Part shown: positions 17,328-26,766 of the stretch, piece after piece | Position numbering within the stretch: the first letter of the stretch is position 1 | How the letters are laid out: every line of letters begins with the position of its first letter | NCBI GenBank assembly: GCA_030148505.1 | Contig: JASBTI010000043.1 | Location: forward strand, 1 to 64,000 | Reading direction: 5' to 3' | DNA: 64,000 nucleotides | Source of the DNA: Rhodanobacter sp. | GTDB taxonomy: Bacteria; Pseudomonadota; Gammaproteobacteria; Xanthomonadales; Rhodanobacteraceae | The notes under the pieces: generated by a model | Seen by the model: only the letters and a program-made list of their open reading frames with translations | Told to the model about the DNA's origin: nothing | The model's database searches: none | Position numbers and translations under genes: made by a program

Positions 17328-20300
17328 ATGCGCCTGAGCACGATCAAACTCGCCGGATTCAAGTCTTTCGTCGATTCCACGACCCTGCACCTGCCCACCA
17401 ACATGACCGGCGTGGTGGGTCCCAATGGCTGCGGCAAGTCCAATATTATCGACGCGATCCGCTGGGTGATGGGGGAAAGTGCGGCCAGCCGCTTGCGCGG
17501 CGACTCGCTCACCGATGTGATCTTTTCCGGTTCATCGGCGCGCAAGCCGGTGGGGCAGGCGACGGTCGAGCTGATTTTCGACAATGCCGACGGCACCATC
17601 CAGGGAGAATACGGCCAGTACGCCGAGATCTCGGTGAAGCGCCAGGTAACCCGCGACGGTCAATCGGGCTATTTCCTCAATGGTTCGCGTTGCCGCCGGC
17701 GCGACATCACCGACCTGTTTCTCGGTACCGGTCTGGGGCCGCGCAGCTACTCGATCATCGAGCAGGGCATGATCAGTCAGATCATCGAGGCCCATCCGGA
17801 GGAGTTGCGCACGCACCTGGAAGAGGCCGCGGGCATTTCCAAGTACAAGGAGCGGCGCAAGGAAACCGAGAGTCGCATCAAAGCCACTCGCGAAAACCTC
17901 GATCGTGTGCGTGATGTCCGCGACGAGGTGGACAAGCAACTGGAACATCTCAACCGCCAGGCGCGTGCGGCGGAACGCTGGAAGGCGCTGAAAGCCGAAC
18001 AGACACGCAAAGAAGCCGAACTGCGCGCGCTCGAATACCGTGGGCTGAAAAGCCAACACGAACGCGAGGGCGAAGGCTTGTCCAGCGCCGAGACCGGCAT
18101 CGAGAAGCAGCTGGCGGCACAGCGGCAGATCGAGGCACGACTGGAGACCGTGCGCGAACGCCATGTCGGTGCCACCGAGCACCTCAATACTGTACAAGCC
18201 CAGGTCTACAAGGTTGGCGCCGAGATTGCCCGCGTCGAACAGCAGGTACGGTACAACCAGGAGACCGCCGAGCGCCTGCAGCGCGCCCATGGAGACGCCG
18301 AGCGCGAGCATGCGGAACTGGCCGCACATATCGCCACCGATCAGGCCCAGATGGAGACATTGCGTCTTGGCTTGGCCGAGGGTGAGCCGCAGCTGGAAGC
18401 TTTGCAGCAGATACTGCAGGAAACGTCTGAAGCCCAGCGCGAAAGTGAAACCAAACTGGCCGACTGGCAACAGCGCTGGGATGCGCATACGCGCACCGCC
18501 GGCGAAGCCAATCGTGCCGCCGAGGTGGAGCGGACCAAACTCGCCTATCAGGACCGTCAGGCCATCGATTTGTCCCGCCGTCGCGAGGCGCTGGATGCGG
18601 AGCGCAAGGCTACCGATATGGCCGCGCTCGAAGCTGCCGCCGAAGCGTTGCAGCGTGAGCACGATACCCAGCACGAACGCGTGGAGACGCTGGGCAGCTT
18701 GCTGGAGCAACACAAGACAGCTCACGAACAGGTGCAGGAAGAGGAAGGTCGGCTGCAGTCGACCTTGAACGAGTCCCGCCAGCGACTGCAGACCGCGCGC
18801 GGTCGCCTTGCTTCGCTGGAGGCACTGCAACATGCTGCACTGGGGCAGGAGGAAAACGCAGCCAGCGGCTGGCTAGCCCGGCTTGGACTCGACACCTCAC
18901 GCCGACTGGGCGCATCGCTGCAGGTCGAGGCAGGCTGGGAAACCGCGGTCGAGACCGCGCTGAGCGGCTTCATCGACAGTGTGCTGGTCGAAAGTCCCCA
19001 TGCACTGGCCGGCGAATTCGATGCCTTGGAGAATGCCGACATCGCCTTGCTCGACAAGGCAGAGGGCGGTGGTGCCGGTGCCGTGGGCACGCTGGCCGCA
19101 CATGTGCGCGGACCGGCGGCAGCGGTGCATATGCTCGGTCATGTGCTTACTGCCGAATCGCTGGACGAAGCGCATCGACGGGTGGCGGAGTTGTCCGTGC
19201 TGGCGCCGTACCAGTCGGTGATGACCCGTGCCGGCGAATGGTTGGGTCCGGGCTGGGCGCGGGTACGCCGGGCGCAGGGAAGCCAGGTGGGCGTGCTCGC
19301 CCGCGAGCGTGAAATCCGCACGTTGACCGAACAGGTGGAAACACTGGAGCAGCAGATCAGCGAGGCCGGCGAACAACTGGCCACATTGCGCACCCGCAAG
19401 TTTGATGCCGAGCGCGCACGCGACGATGCCCAGCGTGAACTGTACAACGCCCATCGCCGCCAATCGGAACTGGCCGGGCAACTGCAGAGTCAGCGCGGCA
19501 AGATGGAAACCGCCAGAGCCCGCTCCGCGAAGGTTGCCGAAGAGCTGTCCGACCTGGTCAACCAGCTCGACGAGTTGCAGGAAAACACTCGTGAAGCGCG
19601 GGCGCGCCTGGACGAGTCGGTCAATCACATGGGCGATCTCGAGGATCGCCGCCGCGAGCTGGAGAACGAGCGGCGCGCCTTGCTCGAAGCGCGAGAGGAA
19701 GCGCGCATGAATGCGCGTGAGGCAGCCGATCAGGCACATGCGCTGGCGCTGGGCCTGGAGTCAAAACGTTCGTCCCTGGCCTCGCTGGAGCAGACCTTAA
19801 CCCGTATGCGAGGGCAGCTGCAGCAGATCGAAACGCGCCGTGGGGAAGTCGCCGAACAACTCGCGGCCGGGTCCAATCCGATCGCGGAGCTCGAAGCGGA
19901 ACGGCAAACCTATCTGGACCAGCGTCTACTGGTCGACAGGCAACTGATTGATGCCCGTCGTACCCTGGAAGATTGTGACAGCGAGTTCCGACGCCTCGAG
20001 CAGCAGCGCCACCAGGCCGAACAGCACTTGTCCGAACTGCGCGAAAAACTGTCGGAGAAGCGGCTGGCCGCCCAGGCGTTACAGTTGCGGGCGGAGCAAC
20101 TGGCCGAGGCGATCGCGGCCTCAGGCCTCGCGCTTGAGGTATTGCTGGCCGAACTGGCCGAGGATATCGATGCCGGGCAGTGGCAGCAGCAACTCGGCGA
20201 GCTTGCCCAGAAGATCGCCCGTCTGGAACCGGTCAATCTAGCGGCTATCCAGGAACATGCCGAGCAAAGCGAGCGCAAGACCTACCTCGACAACCAATTG

Positions 20301-20840
20301 ACCGATCTGGTTAATGCCATGGAAACGCTGGAAGGCGCGATCAAGAAGATCGACCGCGAAACCCGGCAGCGTTTCAAGGAAACCTTCGACAAGGTCAACG
20401 CGGGCGTGCAGGCCTTGTTCCCCCGCCTGTTCGGTGGCGGTCATGCCTATCTGGAGCTGACCGGCGACGATCTGCTCGATACCGGCGTGGCGATCATGGC
20501 GCGGCCGCCGGGAAAACGGGTCTCCAACATCACCTTGCTGTCCGGTGGCGAGAAGGCGTTGACGGCGGTCTCTCTGGTGTTTGCTATCTTCGGTCTCAAT
20601 CCCGCACCGTTCTGCCTGCTCGACGAAGTCGACGCACCGCTGGACGAAGCCAATGTGGGCCGTTTCTCGAGCCTGGTCCGCGAAATGAGCGAGAAGGTGC
20701 AATTCATCTTCGTCAGTCACAACAAGGCCACCATGGAGGCCGCCAGCCAGCTCTGCGGCGTGACCATGCGCGAGCCCGGCGTGTCGCGGCTAGTGCAGGT
20801 GGACCTCGCCGAAGCGGCTAAACTCGTCGGCGCCGCCTGA
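17328..20840 (+). CDS. smc: Chromosome segregation protein SMC
   Basis: A 1170-residue condensin ATPase. The N-terminal head has Walker A GPNGCGKSN; long coiled coils flank a hinge at roughly residues 510-660; the C-terminal head has the signature LLSGGEKALTAVSLVFAI and Walker B FCLLDEVDAPLDEANV. It compacts and helps segregate the chromosome. The start MRLSTIKLAGFKSF matches the family; the 27 codons available upstream do not. Ten bases separate it from zipA, the arrangement seen in xanthomonads. Confidence 0.97.
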   Translation: MRLSTIKLAGFKSFVDSTTLHLPTNMTGVVGPNGCGKSNIIDAIRWVMGESAASRLRGDSLTDVIFSGSSARKPVGQATVELIFDNADGTIQGEYGQYAEISVKRQVTRDGQSGYFLNGSRCRRRDITDLFLGTGLGPRSYSIIEQGMISQIIEAHPEELRTHLEEAAGISKYKERRKETESRIKATRENLDRVRDVRDEVDKQLEHLNRQARAAERWKALKAEQTRKEAELRALEYRGLKSQHEREGEGLSSAETGIEKQLAAQRQIEARLETVRERHVGATEHLNTVQAQVYKVGAEIARVEQQVRYNQETAERLQRAHGDAEREHAELAAHIATDQAQMETLRLGLAEGEPQLEALQQILQETSEAQRESETKLADWQQRWDAHTRTAGEANRAAEVERTKLAYQDRQAIDLSRRREALDAERKATDMAALEAAAEALQREHDTQHERVETLGSLLEQHKTAHEQVQEEEGRLQSTLNESRQRLQTARGRLASLEALQHAALGQEENAASGWLARLGLDTSRRLGASLQVEAGWETAVETALSGFIDSVLVESPHALAGEFDALENADIALLDKAEGGGAGAVGTLAAHVRGPAAAVHMLGHVLTAESLDEAHRRVAELSVLAPYQSVMTRAGEWLGPGWARVRRAQGSQVGVLAREREIRTLTEQVETLEQQISEAGEQLATLRTRKFDAERARDDAQRELYNAHRRQSELAGQLQSQRGKMETARARSAKVAEELSDLVNQLDELQENTREARARLDESVNHMGDLEDRRRELENERRALLEAREEARMNAREAADQAHALALGLESKRSSLASLEQTLTRMRGQLQQIETRRGEVAEQLAAGSNPIAELEAERQTYLDQRLLVDRQLIDARRTLEDCDSEFRRLEQQRHQAEQHLSELREKLSEKRLAAQALQLRAEQLAEAIAASGLALEVLLAELAEDIDAGQWQQQLGELAQKIARLEPVNLAAIQEHAEQSERKTYLDNQLTDLVNAMETLEGAIKKIDRETRQRFKETFDKVNAGVQALFPRLFGGGHAYLELTGDDLLDTGVAIMARPPGKRVSNITLLSGGEKALTAVSLVFAIFGLNPAPFCLLDEVDAPLDEANVGRFSSLVREMSEKVQFIFVSHNKATMEAASQLCGVTMREPGVSRLVQVDLAEAAKLVGAA

Positions 20841-20850
20841 GGAATTTCTG

Positions 20851-21825
20851 ATGACCTTTCAACCCGTGTTCGCGATCACCTGGAATCCTGCCGTGGGAAT
20901 CCCGCTGCTCATTGTCGGGGCCATCGTGCTGGCCCTGATCTGGTTGTTCGGCCAGCCAAAGCAGGAGCAGGGCAAGCGTCGCGGTACCCCCGCCACGACA
21001 GGCAGCGACCGCCGCGAGCCCACCCTGGGAGCATCCAGCCTCGCCGACAGCCCGGCATTTGGCCACGCTGCACAGCCAGTCGACGGTGAGCCCCAGCCGG
21101 CGCAGGGCGAGCTGGACATGGGGTTGCGCGAGGAACTGGAACGCCTCGATGCGACACTTTCCGGGCAATCGGAACCCCTCGCATCGCCGGCGCCCCGGCT
21201 ATCCGGGCTGGCCGGCCATGCGGCATCCATCGTCGATGCTTTGCGCGCTCCGGCGGCCGGCCCGGCCGCTGAAAAACCATTGTCGCCACCCGCTTCCGAC
21301 TCGTCCACCGCCACTACAGCGCCGGCTGCGGCGCCCCCCCCACCGCGCTCCGGCCTGGGGCGACGCCCAGCCCAGCTCCCGGTGGAACGCATCGTGACAC
21401 TGTTCGTCGTGGCACGGGAGGGTGAGCATTTCCACGGTCCGGACTTGGTCGTGGCCACCGAAAAGGCCGGGCTCGAGTTCGGTGACATGGGGATCTACCA
21501 CCGCTTGCTTGACGGCAAGCGCGAGCTGGGGCCGATCTTCAGCGTCGCCAACATGCTCAAGCCGGGAAATTTCGACCTGAGCAAGCTGGACGCCTTGCGG
21601 ACCCCGGGCCTGAGCTTTTTCATGACCTTGCCCGCGCCGTTGCCGGCCCTTGATGCATGGGATGCCATGCTGCCAACCGCTCAACGCCTCGCCGAGCTGC
21701 TGGATGGCCTGGTACTTGACGAGGAGCGCAACGCACTCGGGCGTCAACGCATTGCGCATATCCGCGATGAGCTGCGGGGCTGGGATCGCGACCATGATGG
21801 CCCGGAAATCATCTTCGGCCGTTGA
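20851..21825 (+). CDS. zipA: Cell division protein ZipA
   Basis: A 324-residue protein: a single N-terminal membrane anchor (about residues 13-32), a long Pro/Ala-rich linker (about 40-170), and a C-terminal FtsZ-binding domain beginning at VERIVTLFVVAREGEHFHGPDLV and including MGIYHRLLDGKRELGPIFSVANMLKPG. It tethers the Z-ring to the inner membrane. The gene directly follows smc. In xanthomonads ligA usually comes next; here it does not, and an accessory glycan locus begins about 470 bases downstream. Confidence 0.95.
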   Translation: MTFQPVFAITWNPAVGIPLLIVGAIVLALIWLFGQPKQEQGKRRGTPATTGSDRREPTLGASSLADSPAFGHAAQPVDGEPQPAQGELDMGLREELERLDATLSGQSEPLASPAPRLSGLAGHAASIVDALRAPAAGPAAEKPLSPPASDSSTATTAPAAAPPPPRSGLGRRPAQLPVERIVTLFVVAREGEHFHGPDLVVATEKAGLEFGDMGIYHRLLDGKRELGPIFSVANMLKPGNFDLSKLDALRTPGLSFFMTLPAPLPALDAWDAMLPTAQRLAELLDGLVLDEERNALGRQRIAHIRDELRGWDRDHDGPEIIFGR

Positions 21826-22295
21826 CGCCCCCCCCGTTTTGGTAGCCAGCCCGTAGCGTACGCGGAGGGCGCGCAGCGGTGGAAACCGGTACCTCCGACT
21901 TACACTTTTCGGGCCTATCAGCTGAGCCAACGGTGTCGAGGACATCGTCGATAGCGGCTGCCGTCAATGCCGTCCGCTGCATCGGCGAGGTGGCGCACAC
22001 GCCCAGTGCGCGATATCCAGCCCGAGCATTGCGACCCTCGACCAGGCAGCAAGCATGAGACTCGCCGGTTCGGGGACTCGGCAGCAACCTCCTGCACCAA
22101 GGCGTCGCAGCGAGTGAATCGGTTGTGCGCGTGGGTTTCCGCAGCGGGGACTACGCGATTTGGCCGTTGGGTTATAGGCTTGAGCGAGGCCAAGTGCCTC
22201 CTCGGGGTCAATCGTCATTCGCCCATGGGGCCCCGCGCATTCATGCGCTTCGAAACCGCGCCCATTCCGCAACCCTTCGAAAAGCATCCACCATC
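21826..22295. other. Gene-poor junction between zipA and the accessory envelope locus
   Basis: About 470 bases with no gene I can support. A minus-strand frame (21964-22287, about 107 residues) is open but has no ribosome binding site, composition or motif that argues for coding. No terminator, insertion-sequence end or sigma-54 box is visible. It marks the place where ligA would be expected after smc-zipA and may be an old insertion or rearrangement junction. Confidence 0.5.
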
Positions 22296-23393
22296 ATGAG
22301 CCATCTCACGCGCAGTCGCCGGCCTTGCACTTTGTTTCTGGTGTGCTTGGCGATCTGTATCCAGCCAGCGTTGGCGACCAACACCGACGCCTCTTGGCAG
22401 CCACAACCCTATCACCTGGGCCAGGGGCTTTCTTTCCCACAACACGGATTGCGATTGGGGGGATACGCTGATCTTCAATTTTACGGTGCGGACCACAGGG
22501 GCAGCGCGCTTGTCCTCGAGGATATGAGCCTGTTCCTGAGCCAGGACATCGGTCAGCGCTGGAAGCTGTTCTCCGAAGTCGAGTTGGGTGATGGCGTGAC
22601 GGTCAGCCATCGCGGTGCGAGTACGCGCGATGCCAACATCGATATTGAACGTTTTTACGCTGACTATCGTGTCAGCGACGGGGTGACTTTTCGCGTTGGA
22701 AAATTCCTGACGCCGGTGGGGCAGTGGAACCTGATTCATGCGGACCCCTTGGTGTGGACTGCATCACGTCCCCTCACGACGACCTCGGCGTTCTCGAGGC
22801 ATGCCACCGGAGCCATGATGTATGGCACCACCAGCGTTCACGGCAAGGACCTCGACTACTGGTTGTTTGTTGACGACAGTCAAGCGACCGGACTGGTCAC
22901 CAGCCATGATTTGGCCTATGGCGCCTATGGTGCCCGCAGTAGTTTGAAGAACGATTTTCTGCACGCCATCGGCGGACAATTTCTGTATCACATGCTCGAG
23001 GACAGGCTCAGCGTGGGTGCGTCATTCGTCCGCTATGAGCTGAAAAACCCGCAGCAGTGGTACCGCCTTTCCGGTGTTGACTTCGTCTGGACCGGCAGCC
23101 GTGTCGAACTCAGCGGCGAAGCGGTCTACCGCACGGCGGACAACTCGCGGCTGCCGAATGAATACGGTGGATTCCTGCAAGCGGTCGTTCCTCTGCCGCG
23201 CCATTTGTACCTGGTGGGGCGCTTCGAGCACTACCGGAACCCGCTGCCCGACGAGACCGCTTCAATCCGCACCCTCGGCATCAATTACCGCCCGCTACCC
23301 AGCATCGCCCTCAAGCTTGAGCGCGTCGACGGTACCCACAATGCCGCCTTGGCTCCGAGTGGCTGGTTTGTCTCCATCGGGGTGCTTTTTTAA
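22296..23393 (+). CDS. Outer-membrane porin-like beta-barrel protein
   Basis: A 365-residue protein with a signal peptide (cleavage likely after QPALA). The mature sequence shows alternating aromatic beta strands (LRLGGYADLQFYGA, WKLFSEVELGDG, DIERFYADYRVSDGVTFRVGKFLTPVGQWN) and ends in FVSIGVLF, the C-terminal phenylalanine expected of a barrel recognised by BAM. RVGKFLTPVGQWN resembles the FAPFG-type segment of phosphate-selective/OprO-like barrels. Three bases separate it from the next gene, a PstS-like protein, so the pair may handle a common small ligand. A four-residue N-terminal uncertainty remains. Confidence 0.8.
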   Translation: MSHLTRSRRPCTLFLVCLAICIQPALATNTDASWQPQPYHLGQGLSFPQHGLRLGGYADLQFYGADHRGSALVLEDMSLFLSQDIGQRWKLFSEVELGDGVTVSHRGASTRDANIDIERFYADYRVSDGVTFRVGKFLTPVGQWNLIHADPLVWTASRPLTTTSAFSRHATGAMMYGTTSVHGKDLDYWLFVDDSQATGLVTSHDLAYGAYGARSSLKNDFLHAIGGQFLYHMLEDRLSVGASFVRYELKNPQQWYRLSGVDFVWTGSRVELSGEAVYRTADNSRLPNEYGGFLQAVVPLPRHLYLVGRFEHYRNPLPDETASIRTLGINYRPLPSIALKLERVDGTHNAALAPSGWFVSIGVLF

Positions 23394-23396
23394 GCC

Positions 23397-23903
23397 ATGA
23401 CGCAACTTCTGCGCCATCTGTTGCTGCTGCTCGGTGCGCTTGTCGGCGGCAGCGTCTCGCTGCCAGCGATAGCCCAGGAGAAGACAGGCAGCCCGCGGAT
23501 CGCCATTATCGTCTCCCGACTGATCCCGCTTTCCGCCATCGACAACACCAGCTTGCGCAATATCTATCTGAAGAAGGTGTTTCTGGATGCTTACGGTCAC
23601 ACCTACGTCCCGGTCAATCTGCCGGCGACTACGGCGTTGCGTCAGGCCTTCACTCGCACCATCCTCCACTGGAATGAACTCCAGCTGCAGAACTACTGGA
23701 ATCGTCAGTACTTTCAGGGTGTAAGTCCGCCTTATGTGGTCGAATCCCAGGCGGCCATGGTGGAGTTCGTGGCCAAGACACCGGGCGCCATCGGCTACGT
23801 CTGGTCCTGCTTCGCTAATGCGAAAGTCAAGGTAATTTTCGAGTTGCCCGTACCCATGTCTTCCGGTGCCACAGAAACGTGCCCGACCCAGGACACCCGC
23901 TGA
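23397..23903 (+). CDS. Small periplasmic PstS-like (PBP-like) protein
   Basis: A 168-residue exported protein (signal peptide to about residue 26, SLPAIAQ). The mature part resembles the short PBP-like domain of phosphate-type binding proteins: SLRNIYLKKVFLDAYGHTYVPVN, REAFTRTIL-like (RQAFTRTILHW), YWNRQYFQGVSPP and FVAKTPGAIGYV. These one-domain versions lack a transporter partner and often neighbour outer-membrane barrels or sensor kinases. It is co-transcribed with the upstream porin. The true ligand is unknown; phosphate is only suggested by family. Confidence 0.75.
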   Translation: MTQLLRHLLLLLGALVGGSVSLPAIAQEKTGSPRIAIIVSRLIPLSAIDNTSLRNIYLKKVFLDAYGHTYVPVNLPATTALRQAFTRTILHWNELQLQNYWNRQYFQGVSPPYVVESQAAMVEFVAKTPGAIGYVWSCFANAKVKVIFELPVPMSSGATETCPTQDTR

Positions 23904-23939
23904 GCGGCACCGCACCCGCCGACTGAGTGGGCGACGACC

Positions 23940-23984
23940 CTGCAAATACTTGCAGACAACGTTTGCACTCTGCAGCTTTTGCAG
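23940..23984 (+). promoter_or_regulatory. Palindromic upstream activator sites for an NtrC-type regulator
   Basis: Two palindromes share half-sites: CTGCAA-ATAC-TTGCAG (23940-23955, perfect 6-bp arms) and CTGCAG-CTT-TTGCAG (23970-23984). They lie about 60-100 bp upstream of a -24/-12 promoter, the usual distance for enhancer-binding protein sites. The likely binder is the NtrC-type protein encoded at 34717-36099, the only such regulator in the locus. Confidence 0.65.
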
Positions 23985-24022
23985 GGAGTTCGGATCGCCA
24001 AAATAATAAGCTTATTCAACAA

Positions 24023-24035
24023 AATCAATAAATTA
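24023..24035 (+). promoter_or_regulatory. IHF-like binding site
   Basis: AATCAATAAATTA fits the IHF consensus WATCAANNNNTTR at every position and lies between the palindromes and the sigma-54 box, where DNA bending would bring activator and polymerase together. Confidence 0.6.
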
Positions 24036-24041
24036 TTGATG

Positions 24042-24057
24042 TGGCGCAGTTATTGCC
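24042..24057 (+). promoter_or_regulatory. Sigma-54 (-24/-12) promoter of the glycosyltransferase operon
   Basis: TGGCGCAGTTATTGCC matches TGGCACG-N4-TTGCW with both invariant dinucleotides, GG and GC, at the correct spacing. Transcription would start near 24069, about 26 bases before the ATG of the first glycosyltransferase. Confidence 0.75.
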
Positions 24058-24094
24058 TTCTGTGCAGAGTCCCCGTCCTCTGCAGGAGCGCCAG

Positions 24095-25453
24095 ATGTCC
24101 GTCGAAGCGATCGTCCCCCAGGAATTACGCCGCGTCCATGGAGCACACAAGCCTGGCTGGCGGGTCCCCGCTCAGGCGTCCTCTGGCAGTGCCTGGCATG
24201 AGGGATCGGAAGAGGGTTCCGTCAATACCATCAAGGTGCTGCTGTATTCCCACGACACCTATGGCCTTGGGCACCTGCGTCGCAACCTGGCCATTGCTGG
24301 AAAGATGCTCGACGGCAGTGGCCGGTTCTCGGTTTGCCTGTTGACGGGTTCACCTGTCATCGGCCAATGGCATCTCCCGGACGGCCTGCGTGTCCAGGCG
24401 TTGCCTCCCGTCATCAAGACGGGCGCTGAGCAGTATGCTGCCCGGGATTCGGGGCAACTGTTCGGTCTAGTCAAAGGTTATCGCGAAGCCCTGATTCTCA
24501 AGACCGTCTTGCGCTACCGACCCGACATTTTTCTGGTTGACCACGCGCCGGCCGGCATGAACGGGGAGCTGCTCTCGACGCTGGCATTGATTCAACGGGA
24601 AATCCCCGAGACGCGAACCATCATCGGGCTGCGTGACATCCTCGACAGTCCCGCCATCGTGCAAAAGACCTGGCGCGAGCAAGATATCTACGCACTGCTG
24701 GAAAACGCTTACGACGACATCTTCGTGTACGGCAGCAAGACCCTTTTTGATGTCGCCGAAGGCTACGACATGTCGCCATCGCTGGCTGCGCGCGTTCGCT
24801 ATTGCGGCCACGTCGTCGAGGCACGCGCTACCCACGCGGCCTCCCCACAAAACACCCCCGAGCAGCTCTGCTGGAGCACGGCGTTGACCCAGGAGAGGCC
24901 GGTCGTGCTTGTCACCACAGGTGGCGGCGGTGACGGATTCGCGCTGATGGACGCTTATCTCCAAGCGATCGAACGCCTTCCCGTCGGATTGGTGCACTCG
25001 GTTGTGGTGGCTGGCCCACTGATGCCCGGGGATGAGAGCGCGGCCCTGCGCCAACGGGCGGCCAATCGTGCCGATATCGAATGGGTCGACTACACCACTG
25101 ACCTGGTACCGAGTCTGCGCGCGGCCGACCTGGTCGTGGCCATGGCGGGATACAACACGAGTGCCGAAATCATGGCGCTACGCAAGCGCGCGATCCTGGT
25201 ACCCCGCGCTGCGCCGCGAGCGGAGCAACGCATGCGTTCGAACCTGCTGGCGAAGCTGGGTCTGGTCTGGAGTGTCGAACCCGAGGCCGATTTGGTACAG
25301 AAACTCGTGCAGCTGATCCCCGAGGCGCTTTCCTCGCCACCGCCGATGGCACCAACCAGTGCCGTGATCGACCTCAACGGTGCCGAGCGCGTGATGCAAT
25401 ACCTGTTGCAGGTGTCATGCATGGACGTTCCGATGAAGGAGCACATAGCATGA
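24095..25453 (+). CDS. MurG-like glycosyltransferase (COG4671-type)
   Basis: A 452-residue GT-B fold protein. IKVLLYSHDTYGLGHLRRN (about residue 46 on) contains the GHLRR loop of MurG-like and COG4671 predicted glycosyltransferases. The C-terminal half has VVLVTTGGGGDGFALM, a donor-binding loop, and LRAADLVVAMAGYNTSAEIMALRKRAILVPR, the nucleotide-sugar binding helix pair typical of UDP-GlcNAc-type transferases. It is the first gene behind the sigma-54 promoter; the ATG at 24095 has GGAG at the correct distance. The stop overlaps the next ATG. Donor and acceptor are unknown. Confidence 0.85.
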   Translation: MSVEAIVPQELRRVHGAHKPGWRVPAQASSGSAWHEGSEEGSVNTIKVLLYSHDTYGLGHLRRNLAIAGKMLDGSGRFSVCLLTGSPVIGQWHLPDGLRVQALPPVIKTGAEQYAARDSGQLFGLVKGYREALILKTVLRYRPDIFLVDHAPAGMNGELLSTLALIQREIPETRTIIGLRDILDSPAIVQKTWREQDIYALLENAYDDIFVYGSKTLFDVAEGYDMSPSLAARVRYCGHVVEARATHAASPQNTPEQLCWSTALTQERPVVLVTTGGGGDGFALMDAYLQAIERLPVGLVHSVVVAGPLMPGDESAALRQRAANRADIEWVDYTTDLVPSLRAADLVVAMAGYNTSAEIMALRKRAILVPRAAPRAEQRMRSNLLAKLGLVWSVEPEADLVQKLVQLIPEALSSPPPMAPTSAVIDLNGAERVMQYLLQVSCMDVPMKEHIA

Positions 25454-26766
25454 TTGTGGATTGCGATGGTCCGATCGCCTACGTGATGAAGCGTTACCCC
25501 CGGTTGACGGAGACCTTCATCCTCAATGAAATTCGGGCCATGGAACGGATGGGTGCGAAGCTCCACATCTTTTCTCTGCTTCCGCCCGAACCGCCCCCCC
25601 ATCACCCCATGGTGGAGGAGGTTCGGGCACCGATCCATTCCCCACCGCCCGCAGGGCGCCCCAAATGGGCGATGCTGAGTCGCGCCCACGGCCATATGCT
25701 GGTTGCCGCCCCGATACGCTACATGGGGGCTTTTCTTAGGGCGATTCTATGGTCGATGCTCTCACCCAACCCGTTTTCAGTATGGAAGCAGTTCGGTCGA
25801 GGCGGCTTCGTGGCAAGCACATGCCGCCGCTCGAGGATAAGGCATATCCACGCGCATTTCGCCAATGCGCCTGCGGCCTCGGCACGCTTTGCAAGCCTGA
25901 TGTCAGGTATCCCGTTCAGCTTCACAACACATGCCAAAGACCTCTACCTGACGCCGCCACGGGTCATCCAGAGGCGAGCACGGGCGGCCACGTTTGTCGC
26001 GACCTGCACCGGATACAACGCCCGCTATCTGCATGGTCTGCTGGGTGCCGACGCGAAGAAGGTACACCTCGTCTACCACGGGATCGATCTTTCGCAGTTC
26101 GACTCCCGCGAACAGCAGAAGCCGCTCGATAAAATCAGCAGCAGCCTGATACTTTCAGTGGGCAGGCTGGTACCCAAGAAAGGACACGATGAGCTGATCG
26201 CGGCCTGCGCGCTGCTGCGTGAGAGGGGCATCTCCTTTCGCTGCGTGATCGTGGGGGAGGGGCCGCTTCGAGAAGAGCTTGCCGCGCAGATCGCGGCCCT
26301 GTCGTTGGGCGGCATCGTGAAACTGGAGGGCGCGATGACGCACTCCAGGTTGGTGGTGCTCTATCGCCGTGCCAACTTGTTCGCTCTTGCACCACGTATC
26401 ACCGATGACGGCGATCGCGATGGCATCCCAAACGTCATCGCCGAAGCCATGGCAACGGGAGTCCCGGTTGTGTCGACGAATGTCTCGGGCATTCCCGAGC
26501 TGGTGATCCACGAGAAGACCGGGCTACTGGTGCCACCGAATGATCGTGTGGCCCTGGCCGATGCCATCGAAGCGCTGCTCGCCAAGCCGCTTGTAGCCGC
26601 GCGCTTCGCTCACGCCGCACGCGCACGCCTCGAACAAGACTTCGATCTGTGGACGACCACGCGGCGACTGCACGGTTTGATTCATTGCCAGGACTGCGGG
26701 GAACACGCTCCCACCCTCCCGGAATCCACGCACTACAAGGCAAATACTGCCGAGGTGCGCTCATGA
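25450..26766 (+). CDS. Glycosyltransferase family 4
   Basis: A 438-residue GT-B enzyme. The N-terminal domain starts with AYVMKRYPRLTETFILNEIRAM, characteristic of a GT4 subgroup in exopolysaccharide loci. The C-terminal domain has ILSVGRLVPKKGHDELI, FRCVIVGEGPLREEL and GIPNVIAEAMATGVPVVSTNVSGIPELV, the E-x7-E donor-binding motif. It overlaps its neighbours by ATGA on both sides, so the three glycosyltransferases are tightly coupled. The product probably transfers a hexose or uronic acid residue in glycan assembly. Confidence 0.9.
   Translation: MIVDCDGPIAYVMKRYPRLTETFILNEIRAMERMGAKLHIFSLLPPEPPPHHPMVEEVRAPIHSPPPAGRPKWAMLSRAHGHMLVAAPIRYMGAFLRAILWSMLSPNPFSVWKQFGRGGFVASTCRRSRIRHIHAHFANAPAASARFASLMSGIPFSFTTHAKDLYLTPPRVIQRRARAATFVATCTGYNARYLHGLLGADAKKVHLVYHGIDLSQFDSREQQKPLDKISSSLILSVGRLVPKKGHDELIAACALLRERGISFRCVIVGEGPLREELAAQIAALSLGGIVKLEGAMTHSRLVVLYRRANLFALAPRITDDGDRDGIPNVIAEAMATGVPVVSTNVSGIPELVIHEKTGLLVPPNDRVALADAIEALLAKPLVAARFAHAARARLEQDFDLWTTTRRLHGLIHCQDCGEHAPTLPESTHYKANTAEVRS

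Noticed and set aside
21964-22287. A 107-codon minus-strand frame between zipA and the porin gene
   Set aside because: There is no ribosome binding site, family resemblance or codon bias to support it.
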